Shown here: piece by piece, positions 45,451 to 55,080 of the stretch
How positions within the stretch are numbered: the stretch's first letter is position 1
How the letters are laid out: each line of letters opens with the position of its first letter
NCBI RefSeq assembly: GCF_030408415.1
Contig: NZ_CP046976.1
Span: 744,001 to 808,000 of the forward strand
DNA: 64,000 bases
Source: Corynebacterium appendicis CIP 107643
GTDB taxonomy: Bacteria > Actinomycetota > Actinomycetes > Mycobacteriales > Mycobacteriaceae
Direction: 5' to 3'
Made by a program: the position numbers and the translations under genes
The notes under the pieces: model-generated
Database searches by the model: none
What the model saw: the letters and a program-made list of their open reading frames with translations, nothing else
What the model was told of the DNA's origin: nothing

Positions 45451-46503
45451 ATGCCGAATAAAATCAAGGTTGCAGTAAACGGGTACGGTGTCATCGGTAA
45501 ACGTGTAGCCGACGCGGTGAGAGCCCAGGAGGACATGGAACTCCTCGGGGTCAGCGACGTCACCACCGATTACCGGGTCACCACCGCCATCACGCAGGGC
45601 ATCCCGGTCTATGCCTCCACCGAAAAAGCCCACCAAGAGATGAGCGCTGCCGGATATCCCATCGCCGGGAAACTACCGGACCTGCTCGACAACGCGGATG
45701 TCGTGGTGGACTGCACCCCGTCCACCATCGGGGCCGGCAACCTCGACCTCTATCGCACCCATGGAGTCAAGTCCGTGTTCCAGGGCGGGGAGAAGCACAG
45801 TCTCACCGGCCACTCCTTCGTTGCCCACGCCAACTACAGTTCCACGCTTGGACGCGACACCACCCGCGTGGTTTCCTGCAACACCACCGGAACTGTCCGC
45901 ACTCTGACCGCACTCCAGGACGCTGGGTTGCTGTCCAAAGCGCGGGGAGTGCTTGTCCGCCGGGCCACCGATCCGTGGGAATCCGACCACTCGGGGATCA
46001 TGAACACCATAGTTCCCGAAGGTCGTATTCCCAGCCATCAAGGCCCAGACGCCCAGTCGGTGGTCCCCGACCTGGATGTGGTGACCATGGCGGCCAAGGG
46101 AGCGCACACCCACAACCACCTGCATTTCTGGACCATCGAGCTGACCCGTCCGGCAGACACAGAAGAGGTTCTCGAGGCGTTGAAGGCGATGCCGCGGATC
46201 GCTTTCGTGCGACGCTCCGATGGCATCGTGGCGGTCAACAGCACCGTCGAATTGATGCGAGATCTAGGCCGGCCGCGGGGCGATATGTATGAGGTCGCCA
46301 TCTGGGAGGACATCCTGACCGTGCAGGGCAATGAGTTGTACTGGACGTACACGGTCGACAACCAGGCCATCGTCGTCCCCGAGAACATCGACGCAATCCG
46401 TGCCCTGGCTGGCACCGTGGAAGACGGTGATGAATCCATCCAGCGCACCGACCGTGCCCTGGGGGTGCGCGCGGACTTTTTCTCACCTCTGCCCAACGGC
46501 TGA
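45451..46503 (+). CDS. Type II (archaeal-type) glyceraldehyde-3-phosphate dehydrogenase
   Basis: 350 residues. Rossmann start KVAVNGYGVIGKRVADAV, and the active-site Cys143 in VVSCNTTGTVRTL, characteristic of the archaeal phosphorylating GAPDH rather than bacterial GapA (SCTTN). Further archaeal features: VFQGGEKHSLTGHSFVAHANY, RRATDPWESDHSGIMNTIVP. It oxidises GAP to 1,3-bisphosphoglycerate, usually with NADP or NAD. Ribosome binding site GGAAGGA. Copper-gene neighbours suggest a copper-tolerant replacement for GapA. Convergent with the class I aldolase across a strong hairpin. Confidence 0.93.
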   Translation: MPNKIKVAVNGYGVIGKRVADAVRAQEDMELLGVSDVTTDYRVTTAITQGIPVYASTEKAHQEMSAAGYPIAGKLPDLLDNADVVVDCTPSTIGAGNLDLYRTHGVKSVFQGGEKHSLTGHSFVAHANYSSTLGRDTTRVVSCNTTGTVRTLTALQDAGLLSKARGVLVRRATDPWESDHSGIMNTIVPEGRIPSHQGPDAQSVVPDLDVVTMAAKGAHTHNHLHFWTIELTRPADTEEVLEALKAMPRIAFVRRSDGIVAVNSTVELMRDLGRPRGDMYEVAIWEDILTVQGNELYWTYTVDNQAIVVPENIDAIRALAGTVEDGDESIQRTDRALGVRADFFSPLPNG

Positions 46504-46524
46504 TTCCAGCAGGAGACACCCACG

Positions 46525-46567
46525 GCGGTGCCCGACCCAGATCGCTCATGTCCGGGTCGGGCACCGC
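46525..46567. terminator. Bidirectional terminator between GAPDH and aldolase genes
   Basis: GCGGTGCCCGACCC (46525-46538) and GGGTCGGGCACCGC (46554-46567) form a perfect 14-bp stem with a 15-base loop between two convergent genes. T-runs are weak on both sides, but stem length makes termination likely. Confidence 0.75.
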
Positions 46568-46614
46568 TGTATAAGCAGTTGATCAGGCGCACCGCGCCTT
46601 CTCGGAAGGCGTAG

Positions 46615-47499
46615 TCAGGTGCGTGAGGCTTCCGCGATAGTGCCGATTGTTTCATCCAGGACAGCGTCGAATTCGACGTCGTCCTGGGTGACGGTGAGCC
46701 CTTCGGTCAGGGCGCGGGAGAAACTGGCGATTATTCCGGGGTTGCGTGCCAGGCGAGCGTTAGCTTCCGCGCGGGAGTAGCCGCCTGATAGTGCCAGCAC
46801 CCGGATCACCCGCGGATGTTCCACGAGCCCGCGGTAGAAGTCATCAGTTTCGGGAAGCGTCAGTTTGAGGATGACCGCCTGGTCCTCCTTCAGCTGGTCG
46901 AGCTCTTTGCGCAGGGCCACCCGGAGCTGGTCTTCTACCTCGGTCTTGCGGGGGCTGTGGATGTCGACCTCAGGCTCGACAATGGGTACCAGCCCGAACC
47001 GGAGGATCTGCTGAGCGATCGCGAACTGCTGCGCAACGACAGCGTCCACCCCCTGCCCGGGAAGCTTGATGAACGAGCGCATTTTGGTGCCGAACATGTG
47101 CTTGCTTACCGCACGCTCGAGCAGGTTGTCCAGATCAGGGAGGGGCTTCATGACCTGAGCCCCGTGGGTTTCTTCCGCCAGGCCCTTGTCAATCTTGAGG
47201 AACGGCACAATGTCTTTGACTTTCCACAGATAATCCCCTGTAGGCATTCCCCCGATGTCGCGGTCCATTGTGTCCTCGAACAAAATCGCCCCGAGGATCC
47301 GGTCACCGTCGAAACTGGGGCTGGTGATGATGCGCGTGCGCATCTTATGCACCAGATCAAACATCTCCTCCTCACTGGAGTAGGCGTCCTCGTTGATCCC
47401 ATAAAGTTTCAGCGCTTTCGGGGTACTGCCCCCGCTTTGATCCAACGCCGCGATGAAGCCGGTACCGGCCCTGACCTTGTCGTATTTTCCTACGTCCAT
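46615..47499 (-). CDS. fda: Fructose-bisphosphate aldolase class I
   Basis: 294 residues. Schiff-base aldolase of the bacterial class I family: DQSGGSTPKALKLYGI near the N-terminus, ILFEDTMDRDI, FLKIDKGLAEE, PIVEPEVDIHS, and the catalytic Lys212 in AVILKLTLPE, and LSGGYSRAEAN for phosphate binding. It needs no metal, unlike the class II enzyme corynebacteria normally use. GGAAGGA lies before ATG 47499. Same strand as the phosphorylase and phosphoketolase upstream. Confidence 0.95.
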   Translation of the reverse strand: MDVGKYDKVRAGTGFIAALDQSGGSTPKALKLYGINEDAYSSEEEMFDLVHKMRTRIITSPSFDGDRILGAILFEDTMDRDIGGMPTGDYLWKVKDIVPFLKIDKGLAEETHGAQVMKPLPDLDNLLERAVSKHMFGTKMRSFIKLPGQGVDAVVAQQFAIAQQILRFGLVPIVEPEVDIHSPRKTEVEDQLRVALRKELDQLKEDQAVILKLTLPETDDFYRGLVEHPRVIRVLALSGGYSRAEANARLARNPGIIASFSRALTEGLTVTQDDVEFDAVLDETIGTIAEASRT

Positions 47500-47514
47500 G
47501 AAACGTCCTTCCGC

Positions 47515-47754
47515 CTAGCGAGTTGTGACCATGTCGTGGAGCCCACTGTGCCTCGGTCCCAGGCAACTGTGCTCGTTGTCGTATCCCGGTACGGTTCCAG
47601 TCCAGTTAGGTAAATACCGAGGATCTGCGTCATGATGGTTCTTCCCCGGTGGTGCCCGGCCAGCGTGGGTCTTCGGCAGCTGTGCTCTCCGCCGAAGGGA
47701 ACCGGTCATGCTCTTGGCTTCGGCCTGCTTGGTAGACATCATGGGTTTTCTCAC
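47515..47754 (-). CDS. Possible small basic protein between phosphorylase and aldolase genes
   Basis: Up to 79 residues (or 74 from MSTKQAEAK). A GGTGAG lies before the start and overlaps the end of the phosphorylase gene. Basic and hydrophilic (SLRRRAQLPKTHAGRAPPG) with HSCLGPRHSGLHD near the end. No family recognised. It could equally be an untranslated spacer. Confidence 0.35.
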   Translation of the reverse strand: MRKPMMSTKQAEAKSMTGSLRRRAQLPKTHAGRAPPGKNHHDADPRYLPNWTGTVPGYDNEHSCLGPRHSGLHDMVTTR

Positions 47755-50700
47755 CTGGTTAGGTCCGGGGTAGATTTGTTCTGCAGGCCGCGTCGTGCCT
47801 CGAATAGGTCCGTTGACTCCCCGCCGGCGAGTTCCACATACGCTCCCGCGCTCCCCACGTAGATGGGTGGCGCAGTACTGGGGTGTAGTCGGATCAGGAG
47901 ACTATCGATGCTCAGGGCAACATCGATCAGGTGCCCGCGGTACTGGATCTGGAATTCCACTTTTTCCAGGTGGGTAGGCAGTCGGGGATCGAAGGTAAGG
48001 GCGTTGGCTTCGGTCTGCAGACCGGCAAAAGAGCGGGTTAGGATATCCACCGTGCCCGCCATCGCACCCAGGTGAATTCCTTCGCGGGTGGTTCCCCCCT
48101 GGGTGTCATCTAGGTCCGCGACAAGGGCTTCGCGGAAAAGGGCCCAGGCCTGGTCTTCGTCGAAGCGGGAGAGCACCGAGGAATGGACCACCCGGCTGAG
48201 TGTGGATCCTTCTGAGCTGCGGGACACGTAGTACTCTACGGTGCGTTTCAGGTCAGTTTCGGAGAAAGAATAACCGAGCCTGCCGAGTTGGTTGATGACA
48301 CCGGTTGGTCCCAACAGATAGATGAGCATCAGTACGTCGGCCTGTTTGGCCAGTTTATACCGATTGGTGGTGTCGTTTTCGGCTTCCAGGATCAGGTCGA
48401 GCCGACCGATATTGCCGTACTTCGCCCGGTATCGCGGCCAGTCCAATTCAAGCAGGTCCTCATACCCGTCGAACTGACTGATGACCCCGTCGGCGTGGAA
48501 GGCGACGGTCAGTGCGCTGCCCAGCTGGGACCAGTGCTGGATCTCGTCGGGGGTGATCTGCAATCGGTCGGTGAGGTCATGCTCTTGGTGGCCGGCCAGT
48601 TCCCGAAGAGCATCAACCGCCCGCTCACAGACCCAGGAGAGAAGAATGTTGGTGTAGGCATTATCGGTCAGGCCCGCTCCGGGATGATCCGGATAGCCAT
48701 CGTGGTATTCGTCTGGCCCCATCACCCCGGTGAGGTGATATCTTCCGGTGGCGTCGTCGTAGGTGGCCAGTGAGGCGAACATCCTGGTTATTTCGATGAT
48801 CAGTTCCGCTCCGCGGGTGGCCAGCCAGTCCCGGTCACCGGTGGCCTGAAAGTATTGCCAGGCGTTGTAGGCGATGGCGAGACCGACGTGGCGCTGTCGA
48901 CTGGAGTTGTCCGGCATCCACCGGGCGGATCGTGGATTGTAGAGCCACTGGGGTGTCTCCTCCCGCCCGTCGCTGCCGCTCTGCCACGGGAACAGTGCCC
49001 CCTTGAGACCCTGCGCCCGGGCGGCGGCCCGGGCAGCGCCCAACCGTTGCCACCGGTACTCCAGAAGTGCTTGACTTACCTGCGGCAGCCGCAGCCCGAT
49101 AACGGGCAGGACGAAAAGTTCATCCCAAAAGATGTGCCCGCGGTATCCTTCCCCGTGCAGGCCCCGGGCTGGCACCCCGGCATCCAGCTCGGCGGTGTGT
49201 TCTGATATTGCCTGCAGCAGGTGGAACACGTGCAGGTTGAGGCTCAGCTGGGACTGGCGGTCTCCGTCAAAGGTGACTCCGAAGCGATCCCACAGGCGAC
49301 GCCAGGCTGCTTCATGGCTCTGGATCAGGATGTCGAAGTCGCCCTCATTTCGGGAGAGCTCGGTGAGTGCTGCTCTTCCCGGCGAGGCGATCGCTACATC
49401 CCTGGAGGTTACTACCGCCACGGTTTTGGTCATCGTGGCCGTTTCTCCGTCGACCAGCTGAACATCACAGTTCCGTAGGTATCTCCCGCCACCATTGTTA
49501 ACGTCACTGGCCGTTACTCCCTGGCCAGGGAACTCTGTGCGCACCGCGAGGGCGATCCGAATCTGGCTCTGGTTGGTCTCCACCTCACACAGGACGGTGT
49601 GGTCGTCTATGTCGGTGACGACGGCGTTCGTCAGGTGAGCCTGCCCGCTACCGATGTAGTCACGGACGTTGGTGTTGGTGACCTGCGCATCAATTCCGGC
49701 CCGGATGCCGACCGTACCGCTGAACCCTTTTGCCGTCACCGTGGTTTGAAGCGCCGCCAGGTGGGGATTGTCCATCGAGACTAGCCGCCGCTGCACCACG
49801 ATAAGCTGGGCGTTCCCGGGGCCGGTGAGGGTGGCCCGGCGGGTGAGCGTACCGCGGCGCAGGTCAAGTTCGCTGCGATCCTCGGAGACCTCCATCTCTC
49901 CGGTGGACCACCAGGGACCGTCGCCGATGCGGACGTCGACCGGCAGCCAGTTGGGGATGTTGACCAGGTGCTCTTCTTCCAGTTCGCGGCCGTGGATGAT
50001 GCCGGTAGTTCGGTTGTAGACACCCGAGAGGTAGGTCCCCGGATAGTGGATCCCGTCATCGCGGCGCTCCGGACGCGCACCGCGCGTGGCCATGTAACCA
50101 TTGCCCAGGGCGGTCAGAGCCTCCCGATGCCCCTCGTGGGCTGGGTCGAATCCCTCGTAGACCAGCAGCCAGGGATCGGTGCGCGATGCACCCAGATCCA
50201 ACTGGCCGACACTACCCAGGACGACGTCGGCGCCCGCCGCGTCCAGTTGCTCCCGGTACCCGGCGTGGTCGATTCCTACCACCAGTCCGAAACCGCCGGC
50301 GTGTCCTGCCTTGACCCCGGACACGGCATCCTCGATGACCACGGAACGCTCCGGGGATACGCCGAGTCGACGTGCCGCCTCGAGGAACATCGCCGGATCC
50401 GGTTTGCCGGGCAAACCTTGATCTGCGGCCACCAGGCCATCAACGATCACATCAAATGCCGGCTCCAGGCCCGCGGCCTCCAACAGAGCCTGCGCGTTAC
50501 GGCTGGCTGTGACGAGGCCCACGGGGATGCCGCCGCCGCGCAGGCGTTCCAGCAGCGCCACGGTTCCGGGATAGACTTCGACACCGTCACGGGCTAATGC
50601 GGTGAGGAACAGGTCATTTTTTCGGGCCCCCAGTCCGGCGACAGACCAGGCATCCGGTCCGTCCTCCGGGCTGCCTGTGGGAAGCTGGATGCCGCGGGAG

Positions 50701-50978
50701 GTCAGGAAGGCGCGGATGCCGTCTTCGCGGCTGCGTCCGTCCACGTAAAGCCGGTAGTCCCGGTCTGCGTCGAACGGTGGCGTATCCGCTCCCACTCCGG
50801 ATCTGGAGTCGGCCAGGACGGAGTCGAAGAGCTCCTTCCAGGCCGCCGCATGCACGCTGGCGGTCCGGGTAACGACCCCGTCCATGTCGAACAGCACCGC
50901 ATCATAGGGCAAAGTTGCGAGATGATTCGACGACAAGGGCGGTGATGTTGATGTCTTCCGAGGATGTGACGGTGCCAT
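47751..50978 (-). CDS. Beta-phosphoglucomutase-GH65 disaccharide phosphorylase fusion
   Basis: 1075 residues. The N-terminal HAD domain (about 20-260) has FDMDGVVTRTASVHAAAWK (Asp31 nucleophile, Asp33), VGLVTASRNAQ and VVIEDAVSGVKAGHAGGFG, as in beta-phosphoglucomutase. The rest is a glycoside hydrolase family 65 phosphorylase: GYMATRGARPE, GHIFWDELFVLPVIGL, and the acid-containing GVMGPDEYHDGYPD. Together they would convert trehalose, maltose or kojibiose plus phosphate to glucose and then glucose-6-phosphate. The substrate is not determinable by eye. Starts 2 bp after the phosphoketolase stop. Confidence 0.92.
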   Translation of the reverse strand: MAPSHPRKTSTSPPLSSNHLATLPYDAVLFDMDGVVTRTASVHAAAWKELFDSVLADSRSGVGADTPPFDADRDYRLYVDGRSREDGIRAFLTSRGIQLPTGSPEDGPDAWSVAGLGARKNDLFLTALARDGVEVYPGTVALLERLRGGGIPVGLVTASRNAQALLEAAGLEPAFDVIVDGLVAADQGLPGKPDPAMFLEAARRLGVSPERSVVIEDAVSGVKAGHAGGFGLVVGIDHAGYREQLDAAGADVVLGSVGQLDLGASRTDPWLLVYEGFDPAHEGHREALTALGNGYMATRGARPERRDDGIHYPGTYLSGVYNRTTGIIHGRELEEEHLVNIPNWLPVDVRIGDGPWWSTGEMEVSEDRSELDLRRGTLTRRATLTGPGNAQLIVVQRRLVSMDNPHLAALQTTVTAKGFSGTVGIRAGIDAQVTNTNVRDYIGSGQAHLTNAVVTDIDDHTVLCEVETNQSQIRIALAVRTEFPGQGVTASDVNNGGGRYLRNCDVQLVDGETATMTKTVAVVTSRDVAIASPGRAALTELSRNEGDFDILIQSHEAAWRRLWDRFGVTFDGDRQSQLSLNLHVFHLLQAISEHTAELDAGVPARGLHGEGYRGHIFWDELFVLPVIGLRLPQVSQALLEYRWQRLGAARAAARAQGLKGALFPWQSGSDGREETPQWLYNPRSARWMPDNSSRQRHVGLAIAYNAWQYFQATGDRDWLATRGAELIIEITRMFASLATYDDATGRYHLTGVMGPDEYHDGYPDHPGAGLTDNAYTNILLSWVCERAVDALRELAGHQEHDLTDRLQITPDEIQHWSQLGSALTVAFHADGVISQFDGYEDLLELDWPRYRAKYGNIGRLDLILEAENDTTNRYKLAKQADVLMLIYLLGPTGVINQLGRLGYSFSETDLKRTVEYYVSRSSEGSTLSRVVHSSVLSRFDEDQAWALFREALVADLDDTQGGTTREGIHLGAMAGTVDILTRSFAGLQTEANALTFDPRLPTHLEKVEFQIQYRGHLIDVALSIDSLLIRLHPSTAPPIYVGSAGAYVELAGGESTDLFEARRGLQNKSTPDLTR

Positions 50979-50979
50979 G

Positions 50980-53415
50980 TTAGAGCGGTTCCTCTCGTGC
51001 TTCCTGCTCGCATCGAAGGCCGGGGCCGGGGACAGCTGTCCATTGCCAGTTGTTGATTTCCGGCATGTCTTCGCCGTGGGTGCGGATGTACTGGTGGTGT
51101 TCGATCAGGGCGTTCTTGAATTTTTCGCGCACGGTGGCCGAGACGTCCTTGAGCCGCGGCACTCTGTCAATCACCGCCATGGCCAAGTGGAACCGGTCGA
51201 TCCGGTTGAGTACGCACATATCGAACGGTGTCGTCGTGGTGCCTTCCTCTCTAAAGCCGTGAACATGGAAGTTCCCGTGGTTGGTCCGCCGGTAGGTGAG
51301 CCGGTGGATCAACCACGGATAACCGTGGTAGGCGAAGATCACTGGCTTGTCCGTGGTGAACAGCGCGTCGAAGTCGGTGTCCGACAGCCCGTGCGGGCCT
51401 TCGGACTCGTGTTGCAGCCGAAGGAGGTCTACGACGTTGACCACCCGGATGGACAGATCCGGGAAGTGGGAGCGCAAAAGGTCCACGGCGGCGAGGGTCT
51501 CCATGGTGGGAACGTCCCCGGCACAACCAAGCACCACATCCGGTTCCGTGTCCGGGTGTGTGCTGGCCCAGTCCCAGATGCCGATGCCCTTGGTGCAGTG
51601 AACGATGGCGTCGTCCATGTCTAGGTATTGCAGCTGTGGCTGTTTGCCGGCGACGATGACATTGACATACTGACGGCTGCGCAGACAGTGGTCGGCCACC
51701 GACAGCAGCGTGTTCGCGTCCGGTGGTAGGTATACCCGGATGACCTCGGGTTTCTTGTTGAGCACATGGTCGATGAAGCCGGGATCCTGATGGGAAAAAC
51801 CATTGTGGTCCTGCCGCCAGACGTGGGAGGTCACCAGATAGTTCAAGGAGGCGATCGGCCTGCGCCACGGGATGCCATTGGTCGTGTCCAGCCACTTGGC
51901 ATGCTGGTTAAACATCGAGTCCACAATATGGATGAAGGCCTCATAGCAGGAGAAGAACCCGTGCCGACCGGTGAGCAGGTAGCCTTCCAGCCAACCCTGG
52001 CAGGTGTGCTCGGACAGGATTTCCATGACTCGCCCATCACGGGCCAGATGATCATCCCCGGGGACTGTTCCGACGTTCCAGGCCCGGTCCGTGGCCTCCA
52101 AAACCGCTGTCAGGCGGTTGGAGTTGTTTTCATCCGGGGCGAAGACACGAAAATTGTGCAGATTTGTAGCCAGAATGTCCCGAAGCATCTGCCCGAGCAC
52201 TCGGGTTGCCTCAACCTGACCGGTCCCGGGTTGTTCTACCGGGACAGCATAGTCGCGGAAATCGGGTATCCGCAGGTCCCGCAATAAAGCGCCGCCATTG
52301 GCATGGGGGTTGGCACTCATCCGTCTGTCCCCGGGAGGGTGCAGAATGCGGACCTCTTCGACCGGTTCCCCGGAGTCGTCGAAGAGCTCCTCCGGGCGGT
52401 AGCTGCGCAACCAGTCCTCCAGGACCTTCCGGTGGCTATCGTTTTCCCGTGCCGCACTGAAGGGAACCTGGTGGGAGCGCCAGGACCCTTCCACGTCCTG
52501 CCCGTCCACTTCGGCCGGGCCGGTCCATCCTTTGGGGGAACGCAGCACAATCATCGGCCAGCGGGGCCTTTCCGTCTCTCCGCTTTCGCGGGCACGGTGC
52601 TGGATCTCCCGAATGTCATCAAGACAGGTGTCCAGTGCTCGGGCGAAATCCTGGTGCATCTGTTCCGGATCGTGACCCTCAACGTAGTAGGGGGTATGCC
52701 CGTAGCCGCGCAGCAAGTCGTCCAACTCGTCATGGTCAATCCGTGCCAGGACGGTGGGACTAGCGATCTTGTAGCCATTGAGGTGCAGGATCGGCAAAAC
52801 GGCTCCGTCGCGTGCGGGATTCATGAACTTATTGGAGTGCCAGCTGGCTGCCAGCGGGCCGGTTTCCGCCTCCCCGTCGCCCACCACGGCCGCAACAATA
52901 AGGTCGGGGTTGTCGAAGGCTGCCCCGTAGGCGTGTGAGAGAGCGTATCCCAGTTCCCCCCCTTCGTGAATGGAGCCAGGGGTTTCCGGAGCCACATGGC
53001 TGGGAATACCCCCGGGGAAGGAAAACTGCTTAAACAGCTGTTTCATCCCCTCCAGGTCCTGGCCCACGTCTGGGTAGGTCTCGCTGTAGGTCCCTTCCAG
53101 CCATCCCGCCGCCACCGGGCCTGGACCGCCATGGCCGGGGCCCATGATGTAGATCATGTTGAGATCGCGTTTGATGATGCTGCGGTTTAAATGCGCGTAG
53201 ATGAAGTTCAACCCCGGGGTGGTACCCCAGTGCCCCAACAATCGAGGTTTGATGTGTTCGGGCTGCAACGGCTCGCGCAGTAGGGGATTGTCCATCAGGT
53301 AGATCTGTCCGACGGACAGATAGTTCGCTGCTCGCCACCAGGCGTCAAGGTGGGTGAGTTCGGTCGGTGTCAGGACACCACCATCAGAGTGCGTTCTAGC
53401 AGTGTTATTTATCAT
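50980..53415 (-). CDS. Xylulose-5-phosphate/fructose-6-phosphate phosphoketolase
   Basis: 811 residues. TPP-dependent cleavage of Xu5P or F6P to acetyl-phosphate plus GAP or E4P. Family features: [86 protein letters not shown] (Mg-TPP site) and ENNSNRL. ATG 53415 fits the family start. Followed closely by the mutase-phosphorylase fusion, so they share an operon. Confidence 0.96.
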   Translation of the reverse strand: MINNTARTHSDGGVLTPTELTHLDAWWRAANYLSVGQIYLMDNPLLREPLQPEHIKPRLLGHWGTTPGLNFIYAHLNRSIIKRDLNMIYIMGPGHGGPGPVAAGWLEGTYSETYPDVGQDLEGMKQLFKQFSFPGGIPSHVAPETPGSIHEGGELGYALSHAYGAAFDNPDLIVAAVVGDGEAETGPLAASWHSNKFMNPARDGAVLPILHLNGYKIASPTVLARIDHDELDDLLRGYGHTPYYVEGHDPEQMHQDFARALDTCLDDIREIQHRARESGETERPRWPMIVLRSPKGWTGPAEVDGQDVEGSWRSHQVPFSAARENDSHRKVLEDWLRSYRPEELFDDSGEPVEEVRILHPPGDRRMSANPHANGGALLRDLRIPDFRDYAVPVEQPGTGQVEATRVLGQMLRDILATNLHNFRVFAPDENNSNRLTAVLEATDRAWNVGTVPGDDHLARDGRVMEILSEHTCQGWLEGYLLTGRHGFFSCYEAFIHIVDSMFNQHAKWLDTTNGIPWRRPIASLNYLVTSHVWRQDHNGFSHQDPGFIDHVLNKKPEVIRVYLPPDANTLLSVADHCLRSRQYVNVIVAGKQPQLQYLDMDDAIVHCTKGIGIWDWASTHPDTEPDVVLGCAGDVPTMETLAAVDLLRSHFPDLSIRVVNVVDLLRLQHESEGPHGLSDTDFDALFTTDKPVIFAYHGYPWLIHRLTYRRTNHGNFHVHGFREEGTTTTPFDMCVLNRIDRFHLAMAVIDRVPRLKDVSATVREKFKNALIEHHQYIRTHGEDMPEINNWQWTAVPGPGLRCEQEAREEPL

Positions 53416-53597
53416 GTCCTCTGTGCTTTCCCTCGGATTGTCGATGATCTGAGCTACTGCCCTGCACTTCGTGGCCAAAACCGCAGGAGCGGAAGACTAG
53501 TGCTGGAGCAACGTCTCGTTCACAATGTTCCGGGAGGTCGAAAACCCCTGCATAGGAAAGATATGGCGGAAACAGTGAGCGTGGTCGTGGGTCGGGG
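53416..53597. other. Non-coding stretch before the phosphoketolase operon
   Basis: About 180 bp between the phosphoketolase start and the stop of the next minus-strand gene. It should hold the operon promoter on the minus strand, but I see no convincing -10/-35 pair, CopR box or CsoR operator. Confidence 0.4.
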
Positions 53598-54008
53598 TTA
53601 GTCCAAGGTGGCGAGCAGCTCAGTACAGGCCTGCTCGCACCGGCGGCAGGCCTCGGCGCAGACCGTGCAGTGCTCGTGCATCTCAGCGTGGCGGGCGCAT
53701 TCTTCTCCACAGGCCTGGCAGGCAGTACGACAAGTCTCCAGGACGGAGCGGATAAGGGTGACATTCCAGTCGGTGGGCCGGGAGAGCATCCGGCCGGTGG
53801 CCGTACAGATGTCAGCACAGTCGAGGTTGAGGCGGATACAGGTGGTCAGCTCCGCGACCATGTCCTCACCCAGGCAGGCATCCGCGCAGGCGGTGCAGGT
53901 CTGGGCGCACTCGAAGCAGACGGCGATGCATTCGGCCAGTTTGTCCTTGTCGATCTGGCCTAGGTCCTTCGGGTGGGTCTCCAGCATGGCGCGTATGTGA
54001 TGGGTCAT
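53598..54008 (-). CDS. Four-helix-bundle copper-binding protein (Csp/DUF326)
   Basis: 136 residues with about 20 cysteines in CxxxC or CxxC spacing along predicted helices (CIAVCFECAQTCTACADAC, CRTACQACGEECARHAEM, CTVCAEACRRCEQAC), the pattern of Csp copper-storage proteins. No signal peptide, so it is probably cytosolic (Csp3-like) and stores Cu(I). ATG 54008 is preferred over 54020 because GGAG is correctly spaced. Confidence 0.93.
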   Translation of the reverse strand: MTHHIRAMLETHPKDLGQIDKDKLAECIAVCFECAQTCTACADACLGEDMVAELTTCIRLNLDCADICTATGRMLSRPTDWNVTLIRSVLETCRTACQACGEECARHAEMHEHCTVCAEACRRCEQACTELLATLD

Positions 54009-54115
54009 GTCGTGCTCCATATCTCAATTCGGTCCGGGAAGGCGGGCCGGTCGAGCCGACCGGCCCACACCCTCGACCCTAGAGGCCCGACTGGCCGGAA
54101 TCCAGGGCTGGACCA

Positions 54116-54135
54116 TGAAGATTTCATGAAGAACC
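54116..54135. promoter_or_regulatory. Degenerate CopR box between csp and ydhK-like genes
   Basis: TGAAGATTTCATGAAGAACC: the first TGAAGATTT is exact and the second copy keeps TGAAGA, with the same 2-base spacer as the box before copR. It lies between the divergent Csp and YdhK-like genes, so it could serve either. Confidence 0.65.
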
Positions 54136-54146
54136 GCAACCTCCAC

Positions 54147-54167
54147 CTAGCGGCTACCAGCCGCTAG
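54147..54167. repeat. Perfect inverted repeat near the degenerate CopR box
   Basis: CTAGCGGCT and AGCCGCTAG are separated by ACC. The 3-base loop suits an operator better than a terminator. The 54009-54378 stretch otherwise contains no gene that I can support. Confidence 0.5.
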
Positions 54168-54378
54168 AAACTCCCTAAGTAACGTGGCGAATGCTCGGCC
54201 GTAGCTACGCCGAGTGGGTCGGCCACAGGCTCCCAAGAGCCGGACGCTGCCCTACCCACAGCCTCCACCCAGTGGCACCTATCGAGCAGGAGGAGTGATA
54301 AACCACGACGCACTTGAAGCACCATCCCTCGCTGAGTCTCAGCTCCTGCACCAACCAAGAAACCTAGAAAGCATTATC

Positions 54379-54987
54379 ATGAAGCGCACCATTGCCCTCG
54401 CCGCCCTCGCCCTGACCTCCTCCCTGGCCCTGGCCGCCTGCACGGACGACACTGCATCCGATGCCCCCGAGACCACGACCACCACCACCTCGGAGACGGC
54501 CACACAGTCCTCCGAGGAGACTGGCATGAACGATCAGATGGGTGCAGAGGGCCATGACCATCCGGCTGATGGTGGGCAACCCCCGGCAGGGATCGCAGCA
54601 GAGGAAAATCCCACCTACCCGGTGGACACCGAGGTCGTCCTCACCGCGGACCACATGCCGGGCATGGAGGGTGCTGAGGCGACGATCGCCGGTGCGTTTG
54701 ACACCACGACCTACTCGGTCAGCTACACCCCCACCGACGGCGGGGACCCGGTCACCGACCACCGGTGGGTGGTCCACGAGGAGCTTGTCGATCCGGGCCA
54801 GGCCCCCCTGCCGGAGGGGTCCGAGGTCGTCTTGGATGCCGAGCACATGTCGGGAATGAAGGGTGTGGAGGCCACCATCGACTATTCCACGGATGAGACG
54901 GTCTACATGGTTGATCTCACCGTCGACGGGATGACCATGACCAATCACAAGTGGGTCACCGAAAGCGAGATCGCCCCGGCAGAGTAA
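54379..54987 (+). CDS. YdhK-family (DUF1541) copper-associated lipoprotein
   Basis: 202 residues. Lipoprotein signal MKRTIALAALALTSSLALAAC, a Thr/Ser-rich linker, then two repeats of the YdhK domain: VVLTADHMPGMEGAEATIAG with DHRWVVHEEL, and VVLDAEHMSGMKGVEATIDY with NHKWVTESE. Common in copper islands; likely extracytoplasmic copper binding. ATG 54379 is the start giving the signal peptide. Confidence 0.92.
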   Translation: MKRTIALAALALTSSLALAACTDDTASDAPETTTTTTSETATQSSEETGMNDQMGAEGHDHPADGGQPPAGIAAEENPTYPVDTEVVLTADHMPGMEGAEATIAGAFDTTTYSVSYTPTDGGDPVTDHRWVVHEELVDPGQAPLPEGSEVVLDAEHMSGMKGVEATIDYSTDETVYMVDLTVDGMTMTNHKWVTESEIAPAE

Positions 54988-55007
54988 GACCCACCAACCG
55001 CAACCTC

Positions 55008-55052
55008 AGCACCCCAGGCTCCTCCACCATCTGGTTGAGGTTCCTGGGTGCT
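55008..55052 (+). terminator. Hairpin after the YdhK-like gene
   Basis: AGCACCCCAGG (55008-55018) pairs with CCTGGGTGCT (55043-55052) with one bulged C; an inner AACCTCA/TGAGGTT repeat partly overlaps it. Followed by TACCTCTTTGG. Reasonable terminator for the lipoprotein gene. Confidence 0.6.
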
Positions 55053-55080
55053 TACCTCTTTGGTTTCTGCCCTAGGACGA

